64,000 nt of DNA from JBAZOB01 sp041648895 (GTDB lineage Bacteria > Patescibacteriota > JAHJAL01), in contig JBAZOB010000001.1 in NCBI GenBank assembly GCA_041648895.1, positions 33,078 to 97,077 on the forward strand, read 5' to 3'. The position numbers and the translations under genes were made by a program. Shown in pieces: positions 50,148 to 59,787 of this stretch. The notes under the pieces were generated by a model. That model was not told where the DNA came from and ran no database searches. It saw only the letters and a program-made list of their open reading frames with translations. Numbering within the stretch: position 1 is the stretch's first letter; each line of letters opens with the position of its first letter.

Positions 50148-50492
50148 TTATTCAACGATTATTTGAGCTTTCATTTGGGGGTGGATACCGCAGCTGTAAT
50201 CGAAGGTTCCGGTTTGATCAAATTTTTGCGTGAATGATTGATCAAATGATAAATCGGGTGAGCTGAAAGTGTCTGATTGAATATTGTGAACAGCTTTGTC
50301 TTGATTGTTCCAGGTAATGGTCTCGCTGGCTTTGATAGTGATGGTGGATGGCTCAAAAGCGAAATTTTGAATAGTCACCTGGTTGTTGCTAATTAGAGCT
50401 GAATTGGTTGTATTATTACTAGTTCCACAGCCGGTGAAGAGGGATAATAATAAAGCAAAGCCAATAGTGGGGAGAAAAAATTTGATGGGCAT
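50148..50492 (-). CDS. cupredoxin-domain (type 1 copper) lipoprotein
   Basis: 114 residues. Lipobox with mature Cys22 (LFTGC). The plastocyanin-like domain has the blue-copper ligands His69 (KAVHN), Cys101, His104 and Met107 (YSCGIHPQM). It likely carries one copper ion for electron transfer or copper binding outside the membrane. The copper operon lies 10 kb away, but other partners are not adjacent. Confidence 0.88.
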   Translation of the reverse strand: MPIKFFLPTIGFALLLSLFTGCGTSNNTTNSALISNNQVTIQNFAFEPSTITIKASETITWNNQDKAVHNIQSDTFSSPDLSFDQSFTQKFDQTGTFDYSCGIHPQMKAQIIVE

Positions 50493-50571
50493 AATTGAGC
50501 GTTAATGAATCATATTTTATTAATGTAATTGTATCATTTTGGTGTTGGTAAAACATTATTATCTATAAAAT

Positions 50572-50943
50572 ATGAAAATAATTGAAAAAGAGTCAGTGGT
50601 CCATGTTGGAAAAGAGGAAGGAATTGAAGTGGACTATTATTTGTTTGATGAATATGAGGTTCACTATAATGAACAAGCGCCTCACAGTGAGCAAAAATGG
50701 CATCGGCATGCTCGGATTTGGGAGACTGTTTTGGTGATTGAGGGTGAGCTAATAATCAAGTGGAAAGAAAATGATCAACAATTAGAGGAGACTATTCGGG
50801 CAGGTGATATGATCGAAGTGGAAAATAGTCCGCACACTTTTATTAATAATTCCAATCAGGTGACCAAGTTTATTGTGATTAAACAAGTTTTGAGTGGGAA
50901 AAATAAGCGAGATATTTTTCGTAATGATAAAGTTGTGGAGTAG
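50572..50943 (+). CDS. cupin-domain protein
   Basis: 123 residues. KWHRHARIWETVLVIEGELI is cupin motif 1 and SPHTFINNSNQ motif 2. It starts 79 bases from the divergent cupredoxin gene. Ligand and reaction unknown. Confidence 0.8.
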   Translation: MKIIEKESVVHVGKEEGIEVDYYLFDEYEVHYNEQAPHSEQKWHRHARIWETVLVIEGELIIKWKENDQQLEETIRAGDMIEVENSPHTFINNSNQVTKFIVIKQVLSGKNKRDIFRNDKVVE

Positions 50944-51050
50944 GTGATGACATATGAGCAGTCGGAAATTGTGGGGGAGAGTTTGTGGTACGATAAATAA
51001 AATATGATAATTGTATTGAGGTTGATTGATAATTTAATAATTAATATTCT

Positions 51051-51779
51051 ATGAAGAAAGGGTGGTGGATAGTGGGGGGAGTGGCTTGTGGATGCTGTTT
51101 ATTGGTATTATTGTTGGTGGCGGGTCTGTTAATCTATCTCGGTTTAGGCATAAACTGGTCTGGGTTAACAGCTTGGAATAAGCCACGTGATTTGGGAGTG
51201 AGATACACTCAGGCGGATTTGGACAAAGGGCGGGCGACTACAGGAGTAGAGTTGGCAGAATTGCCGGCCCTATCTAGTAAGTCGATTGAATTTGAGGGGA
51301 GTAAAGATATTTCAGGTGAATATAGCAGTGAAATGATTACGGCGATGATCAATGGAGCGACGTATAAATATTATCCGTTGACAGATACGCAGGTTTTAAT
51401 TCATCCCGACGGCACTTTGGAATCTTCCGGCAATATTGATTTGAATAAAGTGATTAACTGGGCGACGGATATTAGCGGGGGGAACTCAGTATCGGAACTG
51501 GAAGAATATGCGAATTCTTCGTTTGCCAATCCCAGTTTTTATATTACCGGTACGATGAGTGTAGTGAATAATGATTTTGATCTGAATGTGACGGCGGCGC
51601 AAGTTTCATTTTTGCAGGCCACTCCGGAGCAGATCGCCGAGTACGCGCCGATTTTAGAGAGTTTTGTGGAACAGCAAGTAAGTAGCGTGCCCAATATGTT
51701 TATTCGTTCGGCGGATTTTTCCAGTGGAGAATTGCGGCTGGACGCGACTTATCCGGCGATTGAAAGAACAATCAAGTAG
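51051..51779 (+). CDS. membrane-anchored hypothetical protein
   Basis: 242 residues, with N-terminal membrane segment (WWIVGGVACGCCLLVLLLVA) containing three Cys, then a soluble outer domain (TGVELAELPALSSKSIEFEG) with no recognised fold, ending RLDATYPAIERTIK. Mature protein is probably outside the cell. Confidence 0.65.
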   Translation: MKKGWWIVGGVACGCCLLVLLLVAGLLIYLGLGINWSGLTAWNKPRDLGVRYTQADLDKGRATTGVELAELPALSSKSIEFEGSKDISGEYSSEMITAMINGATYKYYPLTDTQVLIHPDGTLESSGNIDLNKVINWATDISGGNSVSELEEYANSSFANPSFYITGTMSVVNNDFDLNVTAAQVSFLQATPEQIAEYAPILESFVEQQVSSVPNMFIRSADFSSGELRLDATYPAIERTIK

Positions 51780-51798
51780 GAGTTAGTTGACGAAAGAG

Positions 51799-51823
51799 CG
51801 CTTGCCCGTTGAAGCGTTTTTTT
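51799..51823 (+). terminator. terminator after 51051-51779
   Basis: CGCTT (51799-51803) and AAGCG (51812-51816) with loop GCCCGTTG, then TTTTTTT. Short but with a good T-run. Confidence 0.6.
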
Positions 51824-51904
51824 CAATGGTAAAATGAGATTGAAAGAGAATTAGTTAATCGAGCGTATTACTTAAGGGAAGAATATTATTATCTATTAGT
51901 CGCA

Positions 51905-53950
51905 ATGAAAAATATTTGGCCAAAATTTAAAGGAGATATATATAATAGTGGACAAAGTTCGGTGGATTTAACTAGAGTTGGCCAAGGGAAAAAACCTTGG
52001 GTGTTTCAAACCCAGGGTTTGGTATGGTCAAGTGCCATTATTGATGAAAAAGATAATGTCTATGTCGGCTCAACGGATGGATATTTTTATGCGCTTGATG
52101 AAAAAGGAAATTTGCGGTGGAAATATAAAATTAATGATGGGCCGGATTCGATTATCGATTCGGCGGCGACTTTTATGAATGGCATGGTAATCATTCCTGG
52201 TGGTGATGGCTGTTTGCACGCGGTGGACCAAAAAACAGGTCGGAAGCAATGGATTTTTCAGCCGTTGCTTGAGCGAAAAAACGAACGAGCTGATCGTTCT
52301 TTGGTTAGTTCGTTTGAAGGAAATGTAGTTTATAACGAAGAATTGAAAATATTGTACGCTGGGTCGGATGATGGCTGTTTGTATGCTTTAGATCAGGATG
52401 GTCAGGAATTATGGCATTTTGCTACCGGTATGATGGTGTGGGCCCTGCCGGTTTTTGGAGAAAATAATCAATGGTTGGCGCTTGGTGGTCTGGACGGATA
52501 TATTTATTTTCTTGACCCGGTCAATGGTGATCAGCGAGAAAAAAAGTATTTGGGCAGTGAGATAAAATCATCACCGACCTATGATCCAAAATCAAAAAGT
52601 TTGTTGATAGCGACTAGTGCTGGTGTTCTGTATTGTGCCGAGGTTGATGTGGAAAAGAATAATCATTATTGGCATCTGGTTTGGCGAGAGAAGTTAGAAT
52701 CAGAAGTATATAGTTCACCATCATATCGGGAAGGGAAAGTAGCGGTGGGCAAAATGAGTGGTTATCTGGATTGTTATTCTTTGGAAGGTAAAAAATTGTG
52801 GTCAACCCGGTTGGGGTCGTCGATTTCATCCTCACCGGTGATTTCCCATGATGGTCAGGTGATAGTTGGGTGTCGGAATGGGCAAGTATACGCAGTTAAT
52901 TTGGGAGATGGTCGGGAATTGGGTAGGTGTCAAGTGGGTGATGGATTGGGACCAGCCAATATTGATTCTTCACCGGCGCTAACCAGGGCGGGCGAGATTG
53001 TTTTTGGTAGCTATGATGGGGGAATTTATTCTGTGCCTATTGATTCTTTAACTTTGCCGTTGGAAAAAAATATATTGGGAAAAAAAGAAAAGATTAGTTG
53101 GTATGGTTTACAAATAGCTAATAGTGGAGTGGTTGATGGTCAGCCGTATCAAATGAAATCGGTTTATGATCCAATAAAAATTAAAATTTTTGATCGAGAA
53201 CAAGGCGATTCGACTCCAGTTAAATTTACCAGGAAATATTCGGTGAATATTGAACCGGCGTTAGCGATCCAAACTAATTTTTCCAGTGATGGGCGTTACA
53301 TTTTTATTACTCCTCAAGAGTTTTGGGTGCCGGGAGTGGTTTATCATGTTTGGATAAAAGCTGAGATTGATGATCAGGCATCATGGTTAAAAAGTATGTT
53401 GCCGATATCAATGGTGAAGGTGGAAACTGAGCTAAGTTTTGTTTTCAGTCGATTATTGGAAACCCAGATTAATGAAAGTTGGTTGACGCCGGAGATTTTG
53501 TTGCATTCTTTCTTTTTGAATTCACATCGGGATTTGGAAACATATGCGGCGGCCGCACTTTTTAATCAGAAATTTTTACTAAAAATATATGGGGGCGGTA
53601 AGCAAAGTAATAGTTTGCGAGCCAAGATGACTTCCTATGAAGATAAAATGAACAATGCTGTTTTCCAATTATCGGGGGAAAGGCGAGGTTGGCATTATCG
53701 CTTAAAGGGTGGCTTCAAAGTGGCAGTGATGGGAGCAATATTGCCAATTAACGATTTATATCTGGCGGGTACAATTGATCCGGCTAGCCATAATCAAATC
53801 ACTGATTTTATTTTTCAAATTCCGATTTTGGGCATACGAGAAAATCGGCAGGTTTTTCAATTCCCACCGCAGGTTTTGCGTAAATTAGTTGATCGAAGAA
53901 TGAAAATTATTGGGTTGGCTCAATGCCGGGTGGATTTTCTGAATAATTAA
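51905..53950 (+). CDS. PQQ-like beta-propeller protein, C-terminal domain unknown
   Basis: 681 residues. Repeats of about 40-50 residues each with YVGS-x-DGYFYALD, GGDGCLHAVDQKTG, AGSDDGCLYALDQDG and similar motifs define a PQQ/YWTD-type propeller in the first ~375 residues. The last ~300 residues are not recognised. There is no signal peptide or anchor, unusual for this class, so it may act in the cytoplasm or be exported unconventionally. No PQQ cofactor genes are nearby. Confidence 0.75.
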   Translation: MKNIWPKFKGDIYNSGQSSVDLTRVGQGKKPWVFQTQGLVWSSAIIDEKDNVYVGSTDGYFYALDEKGNLRWKYKINDGPDSIIDSAATFMNGMVIIPGGDGCLHAVDQKTGRKQWIFQPLLERKNERADRSLVSSFEGNVVYNEELKILYAGSDDGCLYALDQDGQELWHFATGMMVWALPVFGENNQWLALGGLDGYIYFLDPVNGDQREKKYLGSEIKSSPTYDPKSKSLLIATSAGVLYCAEVDVEKNNHYWHLVWREKLESEVYSSPSYREGKVAVGKMSGYLDCYSLEGKKLWSTRLGSSISSSPVISHDGQVIVGCRNGQVYAVNLGDGRELGRCQVGDGLGPANIDSSPALTRAGEIVFGSYDGGIYSVPIDSLTLPLEKNILGKKEKISWYGLQIANSGVVDGQPYQMKSVYDPIKIKIFDREQGDSTPVKFTRKYSVNIEPALAIQTNFSSDGRYIFITPQEFWVPGVVYHVWIKAEIDDQASWLKSMLPISMVKVETELSFVFSRLLETQINESWLTPEILLHSFFLNSHRDLETYAAAALFNQKFLLKIYGGGKQSNSLRAKMTSYEDKMNNAVFQLSGERRGWHYRLKGGFKVAVMGAILPINDLYLAGTIDPASHNQITDFIFQIPILGIRENRQVFQFPPQVLRKLVDRRMKIIGLAQCRVDFLNN

Positions 53951-54149
53951 TTAGTCCGCCATTTTGGTTGGCGAAAGCAAAATCTAGATATACCAGGGTA
54001 AAAATAATCTAGCCGATGATAATCATTGGTTTTTTTGCCGTATTTATAAGATAAAATACCGACCTAATAGCAAATAAGGGCATGCTGCAAGAAAAATTCT
54101 TATGGTGCGTAGTAATAAGTAGGGGAGGGTAGACTATTAATAAAAAAAT
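53951..54149. other. intergenic gap with no gene
   Basis: 199 bases. GGGGAGGG-like purine runs near 54122 could act as a weak SD for the next gene. No stable hairpin or repeat seen. Confidence 0.35.
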
Positions 54150-56180
54150 ATGATTAAGGTGCTGAGTGGGTACACCGTGTGGATTGTGGTGTTGTTGGTT
54201 TTGGCTGGTGGCGGATATTATTATTGGCAGTCAATAGCCTCCAAGACGGAAATAGTGAACTATGAGGTTGAGGTGGCGGCTAGAAATACAGTAGTGGTAA
54301 CAGTGTCGGGTAGTGGTCAGGTTTTACCATCCAATGAAGTTGAGGTTATATCGGAGGTGTCAGGTGAGTTATTAACAGTTGAGATACAGGCGACGACGGT
54401 AGTAAAAAAAGGTGATGTTTTGGTTACGATTGATAGTGCCGAAGCGGAAAAAGCGGTCAAAGATGCACAAAATGATTTAGAAACAGCGCAGCTGGAACTG
54501 GAAAAGTTGTATGACCCCGTGGATGATTATGAATTACAGCAAGCGGAAAATAGTGTGGCCGAGGCACAGCGATCTTTGGATGATTTGGTGCAGCCGGCGA
54601 GTGATAGTGATGTCGAGGTGGCTTTGAATGATTTGGCGAAGGCTAAGAATGATCTGGCACAAATGAAATTGCAATATGAAAATGATGTGAAATCAGCAAA
54701 TAGTAAAATCAATACGGCTAATCAGGAATTGGATAATGCTCATGATGATATTTTTAGTAAAATTACCAATGCTTACGCCAATATGCCAACAGCGATTGAT
54801 GATTTGTATGATGCTTATTATGGCACCTCGATTGCGAAGAGCGAGGTGGCAATTTCTGATTATCGCCATAATGCTGAATTACTTAAAAGTATGGTGGTAG
54901 ACAATGGTTATATGTCGGAGATTAATAAGTATGATGAAGAGGCGAGAGTGAATTATAAAATTGCTAATGATTTGTATGATGAATGGTTTGACCAATACAC
55001 AGGTGCAAGCGTGTACGATTCTAATGAAGAGATGGCCAGTTTGCTTGATCAGACGATTGAATGCGAGCGGGCTTTGTCAGAATCGGCCAAGAGTCAATTA
55101 GACATGTATAATTACTGGATTGATTACCGCAATTTTAAAAGGGAGACAATTTATGATGAAGTTAAAAATATTCGCGATCAGTTGAATGCTTATAATTCTT
55201 CGATTAATAATGATTTATCCAGTTTGACCGCGATGCAATCAACACTCGATGATAAGGTAAATAATATTACTGAATTGGAAGATGATAGAAGTTATTTGGA
55301 AAGTAATTATCCATTGAATTTGGCTGATGCGGAATTATCTGTCCAAGAGAAGGAAGATAGTTTGAATGATTTGCTTGATGGAGGCAATAAAGATGAAATT
55401 GCCAAAGCTAAAGAAAATTTAGGGGAGAAACAGATGTATTTGGCCAAGATCCAGGCAGCGCCAGATAGTCTGGATGTACGAGCGAAAAATTTGGTGATTT
55501 CACAAAAGCAGGATGCTCTTCTGGAGGCTTTGTCAACTTTGGCTGATTATACTATCACAGCACCGATCGATGGAGTGGTGGCCGAATTGAATGTTGATCA
55601 AGGGCAGAAGGTATCAAATTCGACGGTGGTCGCTACAATTATTACCGAGAAGAAAATTGCGCAGTTGGTTTTAAATGAGGCTGATATTGTGCAAGTAGAA
55701 TTGGGGCAGAAGGTTAATGTGGATGTTGATGCAATTGATGGTTTAACTTTGGTGGGAGAAGTGGTGGAGATTGATGAATTATCAGAGGCTTCATCAGGCG
55801 TAGTAACCTACAATATCAAAGTAGTATTTTTAACCGAAGATGAACGGGTGAAGGAGGGGATGAGTGTGTCGGGATCGGTAATTATTGATACGGCAAGTGA
55901 TGTATTGGCGGTGCCGGTGGCGGCGGTAACCAAGCAGGATGATCTATATTATGTGCAAATATTAAATAATGGTGTAGCTGAGTGGCAGGAGATTGAGGTT
56001 GGCTTGGCGGATGATTTCTACTATGAAGTGGTATCTGGATTAGCGGAGGGACAAGAGGTGATAACCGGGGAAAGCAGTGATTCAACGGCTGACACTTCAA
56101 GCACGAGTACTCAATCAAGTATTATACAGGGAATCGGCGGTGGGGGACCGATGAGTGGTGGGGGGCCGATGATGCGGTAA
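54150..56180 (+). CDS. MacA/HlyD-like periplasmic adaptor subunit
   Basis: 676 residues, with an N-terminal membrane segment (VWIVVLLVLAGGGYYYW). A lipoyl/biotinyl-like half (VISEVSGELLTVEIQ) and a very long helical hairpin (residues ~90-450, LNDLAKAKNDLAQMKLQYEN type repeats) precede the second lipoyl half (ITAPIDGVVAELNVDQGQKV) and beta-barrel (AVPVAAVTKQDDLYY). The hairpin is longer than in classic MacA. The C-terminus is Gly/Met-rich. It links the ABC transporter below to the cell envelope. It is translationally adjacent to the ATPase gene (stop 56178-56180, start 56181). Confidence 0.9.
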   Translation: MIKVLSGYTVWIVVLLVLAGGGYYYWQSIASKTEIVNYEVEVAARNTVVVTVSGSGQVLPSNEVEVISEVSGELLTVEIQATTVVKKGDVLVTIDSAEAEKAVKDAQNDLETAQLELEKLYDPVDDYELQQAENSVAEAQRSLDDLVQPASDSDVEVALNDLAKAKNDLAQMKLQYENDVKSANSKINTANQELDNAHDDIFSKITNAYANMPTAIDDLYDAYYGTSIAKSEVAISDYRHNAELLKSMVVDNGYMSEINKYDEEARVNYKIANDLYDEWFDQYTGASVYDSNEEMASLLDQTIECERALSESAKSQLDMYNYWIDYRNFKRETIYDEVKNIRDQLNAYNSSINNDLSSLTAMQSTLDDKVNNITELEDDRSYLESNYPLNLADAELSVQEKEDSLNDLLDGGNKDEIAKAKENLGEKQMYLAKIQAAPDSLDVRAKNLVISQKQDALLEALSTLADYTITAPIDGVVAELNVDQGQKVSNSTVVATIITEKKIAQLVLNEADIVQVELGQKVNVDVDAIDGLTLVGEVVEIDELSEASSGVVTYNIKVVFLTEDERVKEGMSVSGSVIIDTASDVLAVPVAAVTKQDDLYYVQILNNGVAEWQEIEVGLADDFYYEVVSGLAEGQEVITGESSDSTADTSSTSTQSSIIQGIGGGGPMSGGGPMMR

Positions 56181-56888
56181 ATGAATATGATTGAATGTAT
56201 AGATATCAAGAAAAATTATGGTGAAGGCAAGTTATTGACTCCGGTGCTAAAGGGAATAAATTTTAAAGTTAACGCGGGTGAGTTTGTGGCGATTATGGGT
56301 CCATCGGGTTCGGGCAAGTCAACTTTGATGAACATTCTCGGTTTATTGGATCGGCCTTCCAGTGGTCAATATCTATTGGCGGGGCAAGATGTGGCTCTCT
56401 TGGGTGAGAATGAGTTGGCTGATTTACGATTGAATAAAATTGGTTTTGTTTTTCAATCTTTTAATTTATTACCTCGTACTTCAGTATTGCGTAACGTTGA
56501 GTTGCCTTTGATATATGGCAAAGTTGTTCCAGCTGATCGAGATAAAAAAGCGCGGGAAGTGTTGATGGCGGTGGGTTTGGACGAAGATTTGCTGGATAAT
56601 TATTCCAATCAGATTTCCGGGGGTCAGATGCAGCGTGTGGCCATTGCTCGTGCCTTAGTAAATGATCCGTCAATAATTTTTGCGGATGAACCGACGGGAA
56701 ATTTGGATACGAAAACAGGTGATTCTGTATTGGCGATTTTTCAAAAAATGAATCGAGAAAAAGGTAATACGATTGTGATGATTACTCATGAACAGTATGT
56801 GGCCGAGCATGCTACTCGAATTATAAAGATTGTGGATGGATTGATTGTCGAGGATGTGGAGAACAAGAGTTGTCGGTTGTTGGTTTAA
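56181..56888 (+). CDS. MacB/LolD-type ABC transporter ATPase
   Basis: 235 residues. Walker A GPSGSGKST (from Gly40), signature ISGGQMQRVAIAR, Walker B IIFADEPTGNLD and the H-loop ITHE. It has the short ATPase-only layout of the LolD/MacB group, pairing with the FtsX-like permease downstream. Zero bases separate it from the adaptor gene. A MITE-like element now lies between it and the permease gene. Confidence 0.95.
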   Translation: MNMIECIDIKKNYGEGKLLTPVLKGINFKVNAGEFVAIMGPSGSGKSTLMNILGLLDRPSSGQYLLAGQDVALLGENELADLRLNKIGFVFQSFNLLPRTSVLRNVELPLIYGKVVPADRDKKAREVLMAVGLDEDLLDNYSNQISGGQMQRVAIARALVNDPSIIFADEPTGNLDTKTGDSVLAIFQKMNREKGNTIVMITHEQYVAEHATRIIKIVDGLIVEDVENKSCRLLV

Positions 56889-56893
56889 ATTTG

Positions 56894-57075
56894 TAATTAA
56901 CGAGTAGTGCTAATTAGTCATTTCCCTTGTCATCCCCGCCCTGAGCGGGGATCTCATCATTAAGTTTTGTTAAACGTCTTATTGATGAGATCCCCGATAA
57001 CCGGAGCGCTCCGCTATGCTCCGCTTCCGGTCGGGGATGACATGAGGGATGGTTAATTAGCACAATTCATTAATT
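56894..57075. mobile_element. MITE-like palindromic element, copy B
   Basis: The ends match: TAATTAACGAGTAGTGC-TAATTA at left and, reverse-complemented, TAATTAATGAATTGTGC-TAATTA at right. Inside are the hairpins CATCCCCGCC-CTGA-GCGGGGATC and GATCCCCGATAACCGGAGC/GCTCCGCTTCCGGTCGGGG. The right ~100 bases nearly equal those of copy A at 11360-11460. It splits the ABC exporter operon and ends about 11 bases before the permease ATG. Confidence 0.85.
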
Positions 57076-57086
57076 AAGAGAAATAT

Positions 57087-58310
57087 ATGTCATTGAGTGA
57101 TTTATTTACGGAAATATATATTGCTTTATCGGCCAATAAGACTCGGTCGGGTTTGACGATTTTGGGGATTGTAATTGGGATTTCTTCAGTGGTGGTGATG
57201 ATGGCCATTGGGACGGGGGCACAACTGTCCATTGAAGAAAGTATTCAATCGATTGGCTCCAATTTGCTGATGGTTTATCCAGGGCAACAGCGGGGGGTGG
57301 GTTCACGTGTTAACCAGGGCATAGGTTCGGCTGAATCTTTGACGATGGGTGATATGGAGGCTATTGAAAGTGAGATTGCCAATATTGACTTGGTGGTGCC
57401 GGAAGCATCCGGTCGTTATCAAATTACGGCTAAAAGCGATAATACCAATAGTAGTGTCAAAGGAACGACAGCCGATTACGCTCAAATGAAAAGTTTGGAA
57501 ATGAGTTATGGTTCGTTTATTTCTGATAAACATGTGGTTTCGAGTGCCAAAGTGGCGATTTTGGGAGCGACTGTTAGCGAAACTTTATTTGGTGAAGGTG
57601 TTAATCCAGTCGGGCAGAAAATAAAGATTAACTCGGTCAGTTTCAGTGTAATTGGGGTAGCGGCGGCCAAGGGTGGCACTTCCATGGGTAGCGAAGATGA
57701 TATGGTATATGTGCCACTGGGAGCACTGCAAAAATATCTATCTGGTAGCGAAACTCTATCGGTGATTAATGTTGAGGTGAGTGGTGATAGTGAGATGGAT
57801 CAAGTGCAGTCGGATATTACGTCATTATTATTAAAAAGACATGGTATTAGTGATTCGGCTGCAGCTGATTTTTATATTTTTAACCAAACTGATATTGTAG
57901 AAACAGCTGCTTCAGTAACAGGTACTTTCACTTTGCTCTTGGGAGCAATTGCGGCAATATCATTGGTGGTGGGCGGAATAGGTATAATGAATATGATGTT
58001 AACGTCGGTAACTGAGCGAACGAGAGAAATTGGTTTGCGTAAAGCGATTGGGGCCCGATCAGAATACATTGTTCGGCAGTTTTTAATGGAAGCAATAGTT
58101 TTAACTATGATTGGTGGGGTGGTGGGGGTCGTATTGGCATGGCTGATAACATGGGTGGTGGTGAATTTATTTAATTACGCGGCGGCAGTGACTTGGTCTT
58201 CGGTGTGGATGGCGGTAGTGGTTTCGATGGTGATTGGGGTTGTCTTTGGCTATTATCCGGCGCAGAGGGCGGCTAAACTTAACCCAATTGAGGCCCTACG
58301 GTATCAATAA
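57087..58310 (+). CDS. MacB-type ABC transporter permease (FtsX fold)
   Basis: 407 residues: N-terminal membrane segment (SGLTILGIVIGISSVVVMMA), large periplasmic domain with MacB_PCD features (VVPEASGRYQITAKS, VNPVGQKIKINSVSF), then three C-terminal segments ending YYPAQRAAKLNPIEALRYQ. The layout is that of MacB, mechanically exporting a substrate from the envelope. Its SD-poor start lies just after the MITE; transcription may come from the adaptor promoter or from within the MITE. Confidence 0.93.
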   Translation: MSLSDLFTEIYIALSANKTRSGLTILGIVIGISSVVVMMAIGTGAQLSIEESIQSIGSNLLMVYPGQQRGVGSRVNQGIGSAESLTMGDMEAIESEIANIDLVVPEASGRYQITAKSDNTNSSVKGTTADYAQMKSLEMSYGSFISDKHVVSSAKVAILGATVSETLFGEGVNPVGQKIKINSVSFSVIGVAAAKGGTSMGSEDDMVYVPLGALQKYLSGSETLSVINVEVSGDSEMDQVQSDITSLLLKRHGISDSAAADFYIFNQTDIVETAASVTGTFTLLLGAIAAISLVVGGIGIMNMMLTSVTERTREIGLRKAIGARSEYIVRQFLMEAIVLTMIGGVVGVVLAWLITWVVVNLFNYAAAVTWSSVWMAVVVSMVIGVVFGYYPAQRAAKLNPIEALRYQ

Positions 58311-58420
58311 TAATTACATATAATAAATGGCAAGAAAATGTATATTATGATTATTCCGATGGTTATTGTTGTATGCGATTTTGGTTTATCTATAACAATA
58401 ATATTTTAAGGACAATGTTT

Positions 58421-59170
58421 ATGAATAAATTAGTTCTTGTACGGCATGGTGAATCAAAATGGAATTTAGGGAATAAATTTACGGGGCAGATTGATGTTTC
58501 AATTAGTTCGCGTGGAGTACAGCAGTGTTTTGATTTGGGGGACAAGATAAAAGATATTAAATTTGATTATGGTTTTGCTTCCTGTCTTTCCCGGTCAAAA
58601 GAAACGATGTCGCTGATTTTGTCTAAAATGAAAGTTTCCGGGGTTTTTATTGATGAGCACTTTTCTCTGTATAGCTGGCCGGATATTGAAAAATATCCAT
58701 CAGCTCTGCGTGATATACCGATTTTTACTAATTGCTTGTTGAATGAAAGACATTATGGTGATTTGCAGGGAATGGATAAAAATGAAGCGCGGCAGAAATA
58801 TGGTGAGGAAATAGTCTATTCTTGGCGGCGGGGATTTGACCAGCGACCACCGGGAGGCGAAAGTTTGCTGGATGTTTATAATCGGACTATTCCCTATTTT
58901 GAAAAAAGAGTGGTGCCATTATTGGTCGAAGGTAACAATGTGATGATATCCGCTCATGGTAATAGCTTGCGTTCGATTATTAAATATATTGAAAATATTG
59001 CTGACGATAAAATTCCTTTACTGGAAATATATACGGGACAAATGATTTCTTATGAATTGGTTAATGGTCGTTTTGTTTCCAAAAAAAGTAAGTTATCTTT
59101 TAACCGGCCGGCGCATTGGGAGAAAATTGTCAATGCTCAGGCTAATATTAGTAATCAAATCGGAGAATAA
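58421..59170 (+). CDS. gpmA: 2,3-bisphosphoglycerate-dependent phosphoglycerate mutase
   Basis: 249 residues from ATG 58421 (MNKLVLVRHGESKWN), with AAGG at -13 to -10; starts at 58373 and 58415 add unconserved residues. Catalytic RHGE (His9), LNERHYGDLQG (Glu of catalysis, Arg), SWRRGFDQRPPGGESL and ISAHGNSLR (second His) are complete. It interconverts 3- and 2-phosphoglycerate in glycolysis. It is cotranscribed with the next small gene, 2 bases away. Confidence 0.95.
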   Translation: MNKLVLVRHGESKWNLGNKFTGQIDVSISSRGVQQCFDLGDKIKDIKFDYGFASCLSRSKETMSLILSKMKVSGVFIDEHFSLYSWPDIEKYPSALRDIPIFTNCLLNERHYGDLQGMDKNEARQKYGEEIVYSWRRGFDQRPPGGESLLDVYNRTIPYFEKRVVPLLVEGNNVMISAHGNSLRSIIKYIENIADDKIPLLEIYTGQMISYELVNGRFVSKKSKLSFNRPAHWEKIVNAQANISNQIGE

Positions 59171-59172
59171 AG

Positions 59173-59604
59173 ATGAAAAAAGTATATGTTGCGATTTTAG
59201 TGTTTGTTTTTGCGTTGGGGGGTTTAGCAGCTGGTACTTTTTATGGACGACAAATGTTGGTTAGTTTGGGTTTGCAACAGTTGGCCATGGGACAGATGGG
59301 TGGCCCTGGTCGGGGTCAGAATGTTAATTCCAATGGTTCTTTGCCGCCAACGAGCGGAACCATGGGTGGGGCTTTAAGTGGGAGCGTGGTGGAAATTACT
59401 GATGAGTATATAACTTTGCAAAAAGAAGATGGTGGTTCAGAGATGGTATATTATTCTGATCTGACTAGTGTTTCGCAAGTAAATGATTATTTAATTGTTG
59501 ATTTGCAGACTGGGGATAAAATTACCGTTATTGGTAAGGAAAATAGTGATGGTAGCTATACAGCCGAGAATGTGGTGGTGGGTGAGGGTTTTAGTTGGAA
59601 ATGA
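59173..59604 (+). CDS. secreted OB-like (DUF5666-type) protein
   Basis: 143 residues, signal peptide VYVAILVFVFALGGLAAGTF, a flexible Gly/Met/Asn-rich linker (GGPGRGQNVNSNGSLPP), then a small beta barrel (GSVVEITDEYITLQKEDGG, KITVIGKENSDGSYTAENVV). This is the pattern of DUF5666. Function unknown. It begins 2 bases after gpmA. Confidence 0.7.
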   Translation: MKKVYVAILVFVFALGGLAAGTFYGRQMLVSLGLQQLAMGQMGGPGRGQNVNSNGSLPPTSGTMGGALSGSVVEITDEYITLQKEDGGSEMVYYSDLTSVSQVNDYLIVDLQTGDKITVIGKENSDGSYTAENVVVGEGFSWK

Positions 59605-59723
59605 TATCTGATCACGGTTCTCTAGTGGAAGGTGATTTTGGTCCTCGGGCGAGCGATGTCGATTTTTTTGGTTGTTCTCAATATAATTATTCGTTTCCAG
59701 TGATTGAAAAAACTTTGAAGTAA
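59601..59723 (+). CDS. 40-residue ORF overlapping the previous stop (ATGA)
   Basis: An ATG at 59601 overlaps the preceding TGA as ATGA, the arrangement of translational coupling. The frame runs to TAA at 59721, giving MISDHGSLVEGDFGPRASDV and so on. No homologue recognised; it may be a chance frame. Confidence 0.3.
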   Translation: MISDHGSLVEGDFGPRASDVDFFGCSQYNYSFPVIEKTLK

Positions 59724-59787
59724 AAATAGGTGAAAAATGAGATAATTAAATTTGGGTTATATATTTATTGATACGATGGAGGTTTTT

